Shown one piece after another: positions 34,172 through 45,290 of a stretch of 64,000 bases of DNA (positions within the stretch are counted from its first letter, which is position 1; the number at the start of each line of letters is the position of its first letter). This DNA comes from Heloderma charlesbogerti (taxonomy: Eukaryota > Chordata > Lepidosauria > Squamata > Helodermatidae). The notes under the pieces were generated by a model. The model worked only from the letters and a program-made list of their open reading frames with translations. It was not told the DNA's origin and made no database searches. Both the position numbers and the translations under genes were made by a program. Location: the NCBI GenBank assembly GCA_026122225.1, contig JANEZZ010002065.1:372001-436000 (forward strand). The letters are read 5' to 3'.

Positions 34172-34800
34172 TAGTGCTGTGCCAAAAATTTCTCCCACAT
34201 TTTTTCAACCATTCTCATTTAATTTGATAGGACAAAAAAAAATGTGTTTGAAAATAAATCCAAAAGAAAAGAGAATTTCAGGGAAATTCTCATTGGTTGG
34301 GCTCAGGTTTCTTAGGTTTTCCCTATTTAGGAGGGATCCTGCCCTTCATTGTACAATCATCTCTTTGACAGCCTGTAGCCTCCTTGACTTCCTGCATTTC
34401 AATTAAGGCCCAGGGAAAGACACCATGAGGTAATTACTCCCATAGGGCTTTTTCAGATCAGGAAGCACAGGCAGCCTGGGAGGCTGCAGAGCAATGGAGT
34501 GACGTGTAATACAAAGAAAATACATGCACATCACCTTGGGCTGCCTCACAGCAGTTAGGTAAGCTCAAAAATACCACAAAAATAAACACCCTGAAAATGA
34601 GACAGACAATGGAAGCCTCTTTCAGAGGGGAAGAAAATTTTCAGGAAATTGGAGGACAGATTTTGGCATGGCACTAGGTCCACCTCTTTCCCGGAGCTAG
34701 TCACAACAGTGCCCCAATCATACATGTATTTTGGGGGATGCAAAATGAAGTGCCAGCCTGCCAGCACAGTTCATGCTGTTGCTACTTGCAGTGCCAGTGC
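34172..34800 (+). mobile_element. hAT family C, copy 1 (3'-truncated)
   Basis: TAGTGCTGTGCCAAAAATTT tip, inserted at the very end of an L2 tail. The sequence runs parallel to 56124-56780 (shared AGGAAGCACAGGCAGCCTGG type blocks, GGGAGGCTGCAGAGCAATG, GGGGATGCAAAATGA). The right tip is missing here. Confidence 0.65.
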
Positions 34801-35667
34801 AAAAACAAACAAACAAAAAAACCCAAAGGTAACGGGGCTGCCTTTATCAGCCATCAGTGACCTCCAGACTTCTCCTGAAGCAATATCAGAATCTGCTTTG
34901 TTTGGATGCTTATTTTCAGCCTAGAACTTCATTTGGTTCCACTTGGAATTCTTTGAGGTCCTGTTCCTTGCTTGTGGTGTTTTGGCCCTTCCTATGATCT
35001 CTGCCTGGAACAGGGTAATAGCAGAGATGGCTAGATTGATCTGAAATGACAGACTTTTCTGTTTAAAAGTCTGGAAGCTGAGGAAAGAAGTTGACATTTT
35101 CTCAGTGAACAGCAATCCCCACTGCCAACCTCTGATAACATGATTTGTGGTTTACAAAGCTTAAAACAAGAAATGAATGTTCAAGCCAAGGTTCTTGCCT
35201 TCTTCCCAGCCCCCAAAGCATTTGTACTACAAAATAAATTAAACAGAGTATTATCCTGTTTCAAACAATGTCAGTTACTTTAAAAATAACTCATCCAGCA
35301 CATTTCACACTTACAAAAAGGTGAACTAGAAAAAGAAAGGTTCAGCAATATATAACCATCTCTTAATAGGGTTATTCATCTGAATGGTATGAAACTGCAT
35401 AAAATTAGGGCTGCATTTATGCCATTTCCTCTTGCTAGAGTTCATAAATCCAGCTGTTGCTATACTGGATAGAATAGGGATGGCAAAGGCACCAGGATCT
35501 CATAAAGTTGCTTGGAGCCATTTTACTTTTTTCCGTACTATGATTTCTGCCTGAACATATAGATTTATGTCAAATAGATTAATATAAAGGAATGGTAGAT
35601 GCTGTTATTATTTTCAATTCCTGTCCTAATAATTTTTAATAGTGAATATAACTTTTACTGCTGAGTA
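34801..35667. other. Non-coding stretch
   Basis: AAAC run at its start, otherwise unrecognised unique-looking DNA; no gene. Confidence 0.45.
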
Positions 35668-36006
35668 GGGATGAAGACCTACAACATCTTCTAGAACTAA
35701 CACCAAAAAAAGATGTCCTCTTCATCATGGGGGATTGGAATGCCAAAGTAGGAAGTCAAGAAATAACCGGGATAACAGGCAAGCATGGCCTTGGTGTACA
35801 AAATGAAGCAGGACAAAAAGGCTAATAGAGTTTTGCCAAGAGAACACGCTGATCATATCAAACACTCTTTTCCAACAGCGCAAGTGACAACTCTACACAT
35901 GGACATCACCAGATGGTCAATATCGAAATCAGATTGATTATGTCCTTTGCAGGCAAAGATGGAGAAGCTCTATGCAGTCAGTAAAAACAAGACCTGGAGC
36001 TGACTG

Positions 36007-36953
36007 TAGGGGTGGACGAAAGGCCGTTCGCGGTGGGGGGGAGCGCTTCGCTGCTCCCCCCGCGAAATTCAGGCCGGGGGGGGAGGCTTCCCGCCTCGCC
36101 CGGCCGAAATTCAGGCCGGGGGGGAGGCTTCCCGCCTCGCCCGGCCGAAATTCAGGCCGGGGAGGAGGCGCCTCGCCTCGCCCGGCCGCGAACGCGAAAG
36201 TAAAAAAAAAAAAAAAACGCCCCCTGATAGGCTACGTGACGATTCACGTAGCCTATCACGGCTAGATCTGCAAAGTCAGCCGTGATAGGCTACGTGAATT
36301 GTCACGTAGCCTATCACGGGTGACTTTAAAAAAAAAAAAGCGTGTACGCGAATGGCAGCCCCCATAGGGAGCCGCCATTCCCGTTCCTTATTTAGTGGCT
36401 GTAGACTACGTAAATGTTTACATAGACTACGGCGAAAATAAGGGCAACGCAGATAGCGTTGCCCTTATTTTCGCCGTAGTCTACGTAAACATTTACGTAG
36501 ACTACAGCCACCAAATAAGGAACGGGAATGGAAGCTCCCTATGGGGGCCGCCATTATCCGTACACTCTTTTTTTTTTTTTTTTTTAAGTCACCCGTGATA
36601 GGCTACGTGACGATTCACGTAGCCTATCACGGCTGACTTTGCAGATCTAGCCGTGATAGGCTACGTGAATCGTCACGTAGCCTATCAGGGGGCGTTGTTG
36701 TTTTCTTTCATTACAATGGCGGCGGCGGCAGCCGGTCGAAAGACCGGCTGCCACTCCCGCCTCGCTCGAACACCCGCCGAACCACCAGCCAGACCAGCCA
36801 CCGGGAGGGACATTCGCAAAAGGTAAGTCCCGTCCTGGGGGGGTGCGGGGGGTGGGGGGGTGCGGAGAATTTCTCTCCGAAACTTGTTCGGGGGCCAAAC
36901 GCGTTGGCGCTCGGCCCCCCGATGTTTCGGGGAGAAATTCTCCGCCATCCCTA
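36007..36953 (+). mobile_element. mhh-11: multi-hairpin hAT element (X left, Y right), near-complete
   Basis: TAGGGGTG at 36007, CATCCCTA ending at 36953. CTGACTG is present on both sides (36000-36006, 36957-36963) within continuous BovB sequence. The X arm carries three 42-bp units. The middle, about 36216-36696, is one inverted repeat of some 480 bp centred near 36456, itself made of palindromes: CTGATAGGCTACGTGACG 36224-36260, TGATAGGCTACGTGAAT 36282-36319, TCCCATAGG-type, AGACTACGTAAATG 36401-36431, TAGTCTACGTAAAC 36476-36505, and two mirror copies at 36594-36631 and 36652-36688. Unlike older copies it keeps most CpGs. Confidence 0.9.
36716..36822 (+). other. Exon-like 107-nt ATG-to-donor segment in mhh-11
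   Basis: ATG at 36716, open frame (MAAAAAGRKTGC start), donor AAAAG|GTAAGT with GT at 36823. Interrupts nothing; the downstream intron-like side runs out through the Y stem-loop. Confidence 0.45.
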
Positions 36954-39100
36954 GGCCTGACTGTGACTCAGATCATGAGCTTCTTCTTGCAAAATTTCGG
37001 CTTAAATTGAAGAACGTAGGGAAAACCACTAAACCATTCAGGTATGACCTCAATCATATCCCTTGTTAATTGAATATACAGTGGAGGTGAGGAATAGATT
37101 TCAGGGATTAGACCTGATAGACAGAGTGCCTGAGGAACTATGGACGGAGGTCTGTAACATTGTTCAGGAGGCAGCAACTCAATCCATCCCAAAGAAAAAG
37201 AAATGCAAGAAAGCCAAGTGGCTGTCTGATGAGGCTTTACAAGGAGCTGAGGAAAGAAGGGAAATGAAAAGCAAGGGAGAAAGGGGAAGATATACCCAAC
37301 TGAATGCAGAGTTCCAGAAAATAGCAAGCAGAGACAAGAAGGCCTTCTTAAATGAACAATGCAAAGAAATCGAGGAAAACAACAGAATGGGAAAGACTAG
37401 AGATCTCTTCAAGAAAATCGGAGATCTCAAGGCAACGTTTTGTGCAAAGATGGGCATGATAAAGGACAAAGAAGGCAGGGACCTAACAGAAGCAGATGAG
37501 ATTAAGAAGAGGTGGCAAGAATACACAGAAGAACTCTACAGGAAAGATCTGAATGTCCCTGATAGCTATGATAGTGCGGTCACTGAACTTGAGCCGGGCA
37601 TCCTAGAGAGTGAAGTCAAGTGGGCCTTAGGAAGCATTACTAACAACAAAGCTAGTGGAGATGACAGTATTCCAGCTGAGCTATTTAAGATCCTAAAAGA
37701 TGCTGCTGTTAAAGTGCTGCACTCAATATGCCAACACATTTGGAACACTCAACAGTGGCCACAAGACTGGAAAAGGTCAGTTTACATTCCAATTTCAAAG
37801 AAGGGCAATGCCAAAGAGTGTTCAAACTACCGCACAATTGCGCTCATTTCACATGCCAGAAAGGTTATGCTCCAAATCCTACAAGCTAGGCTTCAGCAGC
37901 ATGTGAATTGAGAACTACCAGAAGTACAAGCTGGGTTTCGAAGAGGCAGAGGAACTAGAGATCAAATCGCCAACATTTGCTGGATCATGGAGAAAGCAAG
38001 AGAATTCCAGAAAAACGTCTATTTCTGCTTCATTGACTATGCTAAAGCCTTTGATTGTGTGGATCACAACAAACTGTGGCAAATTCTGTGGCAGAGATGG
38101 GAGTACCAGACCACCGTACCTGTCTCCTGAGAAACCTGTACGAGGGTCAAGAAGCAACAGTAAGAACCGGACATGGAACAACCGATTGGATTAGTTCCAA
38201 ATTGGGAAAGGATTATGACAAGGCTGTATATTGTCACCCTGCTTATTTAATTTTTATGCAGAGTACATAATGAGAAACGCCAGGTTGGATGAATCACAGG
38301 TCGGAATTAAGATTGCTGGGCGAATTATCAACAACCTCAGATACGCAGACGATACCACCCTAATGGCAGAGAGCGAAGAGGATCTAAAGAGCCTCTTGTT
38401 GAGAGTGAAAGTGGAGAGTGCAAAAGGTGGTTTGAAACTCAACATTAAAAAAACTAAAATCATGGCATTTGGCCCCATCACTCCTTGGCATATAGAAGGT
38501 GAAGAAATGGAAGCAGTGACATGTTTTATTTTCTTGGGCTTCAAGATCACTGCAGATGGTGACTGTAGCCATGAAATTAAAAGACTCTTGCTCCTTGGGA
38601 GGAAAGCTATGGCAAACCTAGACAGCATAGTAAGAAGCAGAGACATCACCTTGCCAACAAAGGTTCGTATAATCAAAGCTATGGTTTTCCCAGTAGCAAC
38701 GTATGGCTGTGAGAGCTGGACTATAAGGAAGGCTGAGTGCCGAAGAATCGATGCTGTCGAACTGTGGTGCAAGAGAAGACTCTTACGAGTCCCCGGGACT
38801 GCAAGGGGGTCCAATCAGTCCATCCTAAAGGAAATCAACCCTGAGTGCTCATTGGAAGGACAGATACTGAAGCTGAAGCTCCAATATTTTGGCCACCTTA
38901 TGCGAAGAGAAAACTCCCTGGAAAAGACCCTGATGCTGGGAAAGATTGAAGGCCAAAGGAGAAGGGGACGGCAGGGGATGAGATGGCTAGATAGCATCAC
39001 CGATGCAATGAATATGGACTTGAGCACACTCCAGGAGAGAGCGGAGGACAGGAAGGCCTGGCGTGTTATGGTCCATGGGGTCACAAAGAGCTGGATGTGA
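36954..39100 (+). pseudogene. BovB ORF2, copy 2, downstream part
   Basis: The frame is open at 37063-37911 and 38231-39100. It contains the linker (KKKKCKKAKWLSDEA), the RT start (QDWKRSVYIPISKKGNAKEC), motif A near 38031-38070 in a frame-shifted part, motif C YADD at 38342-38353 and the C-terminal VPGTARGSNQSIL. A stop TGA at 37909-37911 precedes ELPEVQAGF. Frame breaks lie near 38085 (sequence lost and replaced at TGTGGCAGAGATG) and near 38200. The tail ends KSWM then TGA where copy 1 continues SRTRLND. Confidence 0.88.
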
Positions 39101-39282
39101 CTGAACGACTGAACAACAACAACAACAACAACAAAGGATGCCAGAGAAATCAAACACAGATCAAAATAGTTGGATTCTTCTGAATTCAACCCTCATGTTT
39201 CCACGGCAGACCAGCCTAGCTGAGTTGCCTAGAGTTCTGTGGACTTTTGAACCATTTTTAACTTTCCCCAAATTTACACAAA

Positions 39283-39622
39283 GGGGCCGCGGTGGCTTAG
39301 TGGTTAAGATGCTGAATTGCAGACTGGAAGGTCGGCAGGACAGCAGTTCGAGACCCGAGTGCCGCGTGACGGAGTGAGCTCCCGTCTTCAGTCCCAGCTC
39401 CTGCCAACCTAGCAGTTCGAAAGCAAGAAATTGCAAGTAGATAAATAGGTACCGCTTCAGCAGGAAAGGTAACAGCGTTCTGTGCACCTCGGTGTTCAGT
39501 CATGCCGGCCACATGACCAAGGAAGCGCCTTCGGACAGTGCTGGCTCTTCAGCTTAGAAATGGAGATGAGCACCACACCCTAGAGTCAGACACGACTGGT
39601 TGGGGACACCTTTTTCTTTACC
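39283..39622 (+). mobile_element. Sauria-type SINE
   Basis: tRNA-like head GGGGCCGCGGTGGCTTAGTG with B-box-like GTTCGAGACCC at about 39346. The body has CAGGAAAGGTAACAGCGTTC and CATGCCGGCCACATGACC. The 3' end AGAGTCAGACACGACTGG resembles the BovB end, followed by CTTTACCTTTA. A BovB-like tail on a tRNA-related body is the known make-up of Sauria SINEs, which use BovB enzymes for copying. Confidence 0.92.
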
Positions 39623-41539
39623 TTTATTCTTTGGAAAGTACAAACTTTACTGGAAAATATATGAATACATACGCAAATTCTGACAAATTGCAGAAATATG
39701 TATGCCATTAAAAAAAAAACACACACGTTTAATATATCTCTGATCTCTCTTCAGCCTCCGTGTAACACTCTTGTTTTGTGCACACTGCTCATTGTTTATA
39801 CACTGATTTAAGTATGTGCAACACAACACCATGCTGGTGGAAGTGAATAAATATGCTAAATGTTTCATACTAATGAACATTACATAAATTACTGCGAAAT
39901 TCTAGAGGATTTTCTTCTGTATGTTTCTGCAGCCAAAACATTTTTCAGTTCCATCTGTAACTGTAAATGGATAATGGAACAAATGATGCCTGACATTCCA
40001 CAGAATGCACATTGAATGTATTGCATGAAATTTGGACAGCCCTATCACTGAAGCCCCTGGAGTTGAAGTTTTAAGTGAGCTGTACTAAGCCCCTAGGCTA
40101 CCTTGGGACAGTAGACTGTAGCTTACACCTATTTCTTCCTGCTAGAGTACAAGGACTGCCAACTCCAGGGCATTCTGGTTTTTAAGTAAAATCAGAAGCC
40201 AAGCTACTAACATTCTGGATATTTTCAAATAATGTTAAACTGCAGCGTGCAAGAACGGTTATGCTATTGGTGCCACCAAATTCCTACCAGACAACCAGGG
40301 GATGGGAAAAGGGCCAACCTGCCTTGTTATTATCACCTTGGGGTCTCAGGGTAAGCTCCAACATAAATCCTACTTAGACTCATTGAAATGAATAGGACTT
40401 AATCCTGACTAACTTAAGTCTTATTAATTTCATTGGGTCTACTCTAAGGAGGACTTACATTGTATTTTACCCTCAGCAGTTAACTTTTTACTTCTCTTAG
40501 GTTACCACAAAGCTATGTAAACATTTAGAAATGTTAATGTACTCCATCTGTGAAAAGGGTAAAGACAGGCCAGAAAACTGTAACCCATTTTACCAATGCT
40601 TAATTCCTTGATAATATGCTACATACATGCACATTATATGCTTTGTGACTTGATGTGTGGTTTGTGGATATGATCATGTGCTTGAGTTATTGGCTCTGTG
40701 CATATTTCTAGTTCTCATTTTGCGCTTGTGGAACATTGGGCTATTCTGATATAACAGACTGATAGCAGTGGCTCATATAATTTGTGGGAACCTACCTGTT
40801 TCTTGAGTTAGAATACCACCCCTGGTATGAGGTAACTTTCTATATTCCTATAAATCCTGTTGAATATCTAGAAATTCCACAGATATCTGAAGTAAAACTC
40901 TAAGGATACTAATCTACCATGAATTCCTCTCCCAGGTTTTGCCTCTCTCTATAAGATATCAAACCTTAAACAGTTTCCAGTAAGCATGACTTTAGTGAAG
41001 ATTTAAAAAAAAATCTTTTGGATATATTTGAGCTGAACCTTCAACCATTTATGTCAGCCCACACCTGTTGACAAAATTCTGCCTTCCAGGCCATTTTTCT
41101 CTGTTCAGTGAGAAGTGACAGTTCTCTACTCCACTCTGAATGGAGCGGGGGGGGAGTATTTCCTATCCAACACCTACTTCTCTTTGAAGCCCAGCTTCAG
41201 CTCAAAGCACATCTGTCTCAAAAATACATCAAAGATGCACCAGCTTGAGTTCAAGAGGAATGTATGTATGTGATCTCTCTAGTCCAAGATTTAAGGACCT
41301 TAGCATTTTAAGATCCTCTCTGTTTCAAATAGCTTTCAATATCTTTTTTCTTTGGGCTTATTTTGCCTCTGTCTTTTTTCTTTTTTTCTTTCTTTTTTTT
41401 TAGTTGTGCTCCAAGTAGATCTGAAATGTTAGGTGATGTAGATTTTTTTTAAAAAAGGAGGGGGAATCAGGAAACTGCACTGGATGCATTAGGTAAGCTG
41501 CAGCTGTCTTGATTTTCAGAAAATAGTGTGTGTGTTAAA
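39623..41539. other. Non-coding stretch
   Basis: No gene recognised. T-rich runs at 41375-41400. Confidence 0.5.
40366..40475. repeat. Short reptilian interspersed repeat
   Basis: TCATTGAAATGAATAGGACT ... AATTTCATTGGGTCTACTC resembles the inverse-repeat element noted at 18440. Confidence 0.4.
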
Positions 41540-41632
41540 CCAAGAATTATCCCAGGCAACTGCCCAGGGTTCTAGTCCCCACTCGTCCGTGAAGCTCACT
41601 GGGTGACTACGGGCCAGTCCTTGACTCTCAGC

Positions 41633-43037
41633 TAGGGATGTATGAATTCCTTACCTTGTTCCGGTCCAGGGGCATCCTCAGTGGGGGGGAGGCGATCCGT
41701 CCCTCCCCCCGGAATCCTCTCCAGCTGGCTCCGCTCTGCAGCAAGGCCACGGAGCCACTAGGGCTGGCGGAGAATTTCTCCCCGAAACTTCAGGGGGCCG
41801 AGCGCCAACGTGTTTGGCCCCCCGAACAAGTTTCGGGGAGAAATTCTCCACACACACACACCCCGCACCCCGCACCCCCCCGGGACGGGACTTACCTTTG
41901 GCGAATGTCCCTCCCGGTGGCAGGTCCGGCCGACGGTTCGGCGGGTGTTCGTCCAGGGCGGGAGCAGCAGCCATTCCAATAAAAAAAAAATAAATGCCCC
42001 CGTGATAGGGTACGTGACGATTAACGTAGCCTATCACAGCTAGATCTGCAAAGTCAGCCGTGATAGGCTACGTTAATCGTCACGTAGCCTATCACGGGTG
42101 ACTTTAAAAAAAAAAAGAAGAAGCGCGTACGGATAATGGCGGCCCCCGTAGGGAGCCGCCATTCCCGTTCCTTATTTGGTCGCTGTAGTCTACGTAAAGA
42201 TTTACGTAGACTACAGCGACCAAATAAGGAACACGAATGGCGGCTCCCTATGGGGGCCGCCATTTGCGTACACACTTTTTTTTTTTTTTTTAAGTCACCC
42301 GTGGTAGGCTACGTGACAATTTACGTAGCCTATCACGGCTGACTTTGCAGATCTAGCCTTGATAGGCTATGTTAATCGTCACGTAGCCTATCACGGGGGT
42401 GTTTGTTTTTTTAAAAAAAACTTTTGAGTTCGCGGCCGGGCGAGGCGAGGCGCCTCCTCCCCGGCCTGAATTTCGGCCAGGCGAGGTGGGAAGCCTCCCC
42501 CCCCAGCCTGAACTTTGCAGGGGGAGCAGCGAAGCGCCTCCCCCCCACCGCGAACAAGCTTCGAGGACAGGACTTTCGTCCATCCCTAACGGAGCCACCG
42601 GCCAAGGCCGGCCACAGCCGGACTTCCAGCTGCTGCTAGACTTCTGGCCACTGCTGGGCTGCTGCGGCCGCCATTTGCATCCTTGCATTAGGCCGTGATA
42701 GGCGACGCAAGTATTTATGTAGCCTATCACGGCAAAAGGCAGGGACGCAAATGGCATAGCTGCCGCCATTTGCGTCCCTGCCTTTTGCCATGATAGGCTA
42801 CATAAATACTTACATAGCATATCACGGCCTAATGCAGGCACGCAAATGGCGGCCGCTATGAGCCGGAGCTGCTGCCACTGCCAATTCCGCCGCTGCATCT
42901 GCCGCCACCATATCCACTGCCGCCGCATCCGCCGTCAGATAGGTCCACTCCTGGGGGAGAGTTTCAGGGGGTGGCGGGGGGGGGTCTAAAGAATCTAGCC
43001 TCACTGGAGACCATGGCGGAATTCTCCAACTTCCCTA
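41633..43037 (+). mobile_element. mhh-12: outer hAT element (X left, Y right) hosting mhh-13
   Basis: TAGGGATG at 41633, CTTCCCTA ending at 43037; target duplication CTCTCAGC / CTCTCACC (41625-41632, 43038-43045), seven of eight, in the SINE. Its own sequence is 41633-41758 plus 42589-43037. The right part has GGCCGTGATAGGCGACG and TGATAGGCTACATAAAT palindromes (42693-42733, 42789-42829) with a GGGACGCAAATGGC / GCCATTTGCGTCCC mirror between, a GCCGCCGCAT triplet-rich stretch and a decayed Y tip. Confidence 0.88.
41759..42588 (-). mobile_element. mhh-13: hAT element nested in mhh-12 (Y left, X right)
   Basis: TAGGGCTG at 41759, CATCCCTA ending at 42588. The 10-mer ACGGAGCCAC stands directly on both sides (41749-41758, 42589-42598); the hAT rule would predict eight. 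Y stem-loop, an exon-like segment shortened at its start, the two TGATAGG palindromes (42003-42039, one base off at TAGGGTACG; 42059-42097), AATGGCGGCCCCCGTAGGGA, a central TCTACGTAAAGATTTACG palindrome (42189-42213), then mirror copies, and the X arm. Confidence 0.9.
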
Positions 43038-43116
43038 CTCTCACCCTAACCTATGTCACAGGAGTGTGTGAGGATAAAATGGAGAGGAGGAGGACCATGT
43101 AAGCTGCCTTGGGTTC

Positions 43117-43843
43117 TGGCCAGGGGGGGAGGCGCTCCGTCCCTCCACCCCCGAATCCTGGCCGGCCGGGCCACAAATGGCGGCGGCCATAGCCGCTGCC
43201 GTTTGCGTCCCTGCAGTCAGCCATGATAGGCTACATAAATGTTTACATAGCCTATCACGGCTGAGTAAAAAACAAAAAAACCTGCGCGTACGCAAATGGC
43301 AGTGCCCATGGGTGCCGCCATTTGTGTTCCTTATTTTGGCACGTCTAGTCTACGTAAACATTTACGTAGACTACGGCGAAAATAAGGGGACCGCAAATAG
43401 CGTAGATGCTACGCTATTTGCGTTGCCCTTATTTTCGCCGTAGTCTACGTAAATCTTTACGTATACTACCGGGACCAAATAAGGAATGCAAATGGCGGCG
43501 ACATGGGCACCGCCATTTGCGTATGCGCTTTTTTTTTTTTTCAAAGTCACCCATGATAGGCTACGTAACGATTTATGTAGCCTATCATGGCTGACTTTGG
43601 AAATCTAGCCGTGATAGGCTATGTAAATAGTTACATAGCCTATCACGGGTGTTTTTGTGTGTGTTTTTTCACTTTTGTATTTCGCGGCCGGGGAGACGGG
43701 GCACTTCTCCCCGGCCTGAATTTTGGCCGGGTGAGGCGGGGCGCCTCCCCCCCTGGCCTGAACATCAGGGGGAGAACCGAAGTGCCTCCCCCCCACCGCG
43801 AAGCAAGCTGTGGGACCAGGTAAGTGCCTTTCGTACATCCCCA
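43117..43843. mobile_element. mhh-14: hAT element with truncated left end
   Basis: Enters in the GC-rich arm (TGGCCAGGGGGGGAGGCGCT) and ends CATCCCCA at 43843, an X tip with AGGTAAGTGCC. Palindromes: TGATAGGCTACATAAATG 43222-43259, CAGTGCCCATGGGTGCCGCC near 43301, TAGTCTACGTAAAC 43347-43374, CTACGCTATTTGCG centre, TAGTCTACGTAAATC, then TGATAGGCTACGTAACG 43555-43590 and TGATAGGCTATGTAAAT 43611-43647. It has X-type GC arms on both sides, unlike the usual X-Y pair. Confidence 0.78.
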
Positions 43844-43882
43844 GTTACATTGGGACAGACCTGTACCTTGAAGTATATTAAG

Positions 43883-44747
43883 TAGGGATGTCAGAGAATT
43901 TCACCACGAATCTCGGGGAAGCAGAATGCCAGCGCATTTGGCCTCCCGAAATGGGTGGCGAAACAGTCTGCCCCCCAGCCCCCCCCCGGGACAGTACTTA
44001 CCTTGGGCGAATCTTCCTGGCGGCGGTGGCTCCGGCGGAGGTTCGGCGGTGGTGCGGCAGCGGCTCTGGCGGCGGCTTCGGCGGCGGTTCGGTGGTGGTT
44101 CAGTGGTGGTTCGGTGGCGGCCACTGCCGCCAGTCTTCCAACCAGCTGCCGCCGCCGCCGCCATTTCCAGTAAAAAAACAAAACAAAAAAATGATAGGCT
44201 ACGTAAAGATTTACGTAGCCTATCACGGCTAGATTTTTAAAAAATACCATGATAGGCTACGTAAATGTTTACATAGCCTATCACGGCTGAGTAAAAAAAA
44301 AAAAAAACCACGTGTACACAAATGGCGGCGCCCATGGGCGCCACCATTTGCGTTCCTTATTTTGGCACGTCTGGTCTACGTAAACATTTACGTAGAGTAC
44401 GGCGAAAATAAGGGGAATGCAAATAGCGTAGCGTCTAGGCTATTTGCGTTCCCCTTATTTTCGCCGTAGTCTACGTAAATGTTTACGTAGGCTAGACGTG
44501 CCAAAATAAGGAACACAAATGGTGGCGCCCATGGGCGCTGCCATTTGCGTACACACGGTTTTTTGTTTTTGTTTTACTCAGCCATGATAGGCTACGTAAA
44601 CATTTATGCGGACCTGGCCGGCCAGGATTCGGGGGGAGGGATGGCGTGCCTCCCCCCCCGCCAGAATTTCAGGGGGAGGGACGGAGCACCTCCCCCCCAC
44701 CTCCAATCACATTTCGTTAAAAGTTAAGTGACTTTCGTACATCCCTA
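43883..44747 (-). mobile_element. mhh-15: multi-hairpin hAT element (Y left, X right)
   Basis: TAGGGATG at 43883, CATCCCTA ending at 44747. Target duplication ATATTAAG / ATATCAAG (43875-43882, 44748-44755). The Y side has a GGCGGTTCGGTGGTGG triplet-like expansion (44030-44160) that lengthens the ATG-to-donor part to 163 nt. Palindromes TGATAGGCTACG 44192-44228 and 44249-44286, CAAATGGCGGCGCCCATGGG, GGTCTACGTAAAC, TAGTCTACGTAAATG, and a truncated last one at 44585. Confidence 0.9.
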
Positions 44748-45282
44748 ATATCAAGGCCCTTCGGGACAAGTCAGACTTGGGAGCCCTGACCAACCCTGAA
44801 TTCCTAAGGGGGTTCAAAGAAGGCCGTTAAGGCTGCTGCATGGAACAGGGAAACGTCTTACTGGAAAGTGCAAATGGAGGGCCATTACCCCCGGAGCCCA
44901 AAAGGGTATCCGGGAGAGATAGTGGCTAAAATCTACTAAAGCAGGCAACATCTGTGCAACCTACATTGCATGCCGAACCCTGAAATCTGACAGTCAGTAA
45001 ATCCCACCGTTGTGGGCCAGAAGGCTAAACGGCCAGCTTGCAACTTATGGTCCTGGCAGATAGTCCCTTGTTCCTTAAGGAGACGCAAAATTGCGGCAAA
45101 TGATCTATAGGTAAGGGCCATGAATCCTGTAACTGAAGTTTGCTCCTAAGGCATGGAACACCCTACCTGCTCTGTCGCAGGTTGCTCCTGTACTGGGAGC
45201 TATGGAATGCAGGATGGCATGCTCAGCTTCAGTATGCCGGTCTCCCATAGTACTGCAAGGATGGGATCAGGAAGTGGACGCA
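44748..45282 (-). pseudogene. DIRS-like tyrosine recombinase relic
   Basis: The minus-strand reading gives, in order, an AILHSIAPST-like start, SFAAILRLL, then LAFWPTTVGFTD (45040s), and after frameshifts HAAALTAFF (44842-44816) and EFRVGQ near 44800. This order and spacing match the N-terminal SAM-like part and the first catalytic box (ALRVSEL-type) of DIRS recombinases. Across mhh-15 the reading goes on with FKVQVCPNVT. The catalytic H-x-x-R and Y are not in the window. Several stops show decay. Confidence 0.65.
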
Positions 45283-45290
45283 CCCGCGGG

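Larger units (their letters stand above)
35668..39134 (+). mobile_element. BovB LINE, copy 2, split by mhh-11
   Basis: Starts in the endonuclease (EDLQHLLELTPKKDVLF near 35668, then MGDWNAKVG), is interrupted at 36006/36954, resumes with CTGACTGTGACTCAGATCA, and runs to the BovB 3' signature and ACA tail at 39134. The interruption falls at the same SDHDLL region seen at about 300 in copy 1. Confidence 0.93.
41540..43116 (+). mobile_element. tRNA-type SINE carrying a nested hAT pair
   Basis: Left half (to 41632) has GTTCTAGTCCCCACTCG and TGGGTGACTACGGGCCAGTC. Right half (43038-43116) has CTCACCCTAACCTATGTCAC, GGATAAAATGGAGAGGAGGA and GCCTTGGGTTC. Joined, they give the core of the SINE at 18057-18292. 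Its tail is replaced by mhh-14. Confidence 0.75.
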
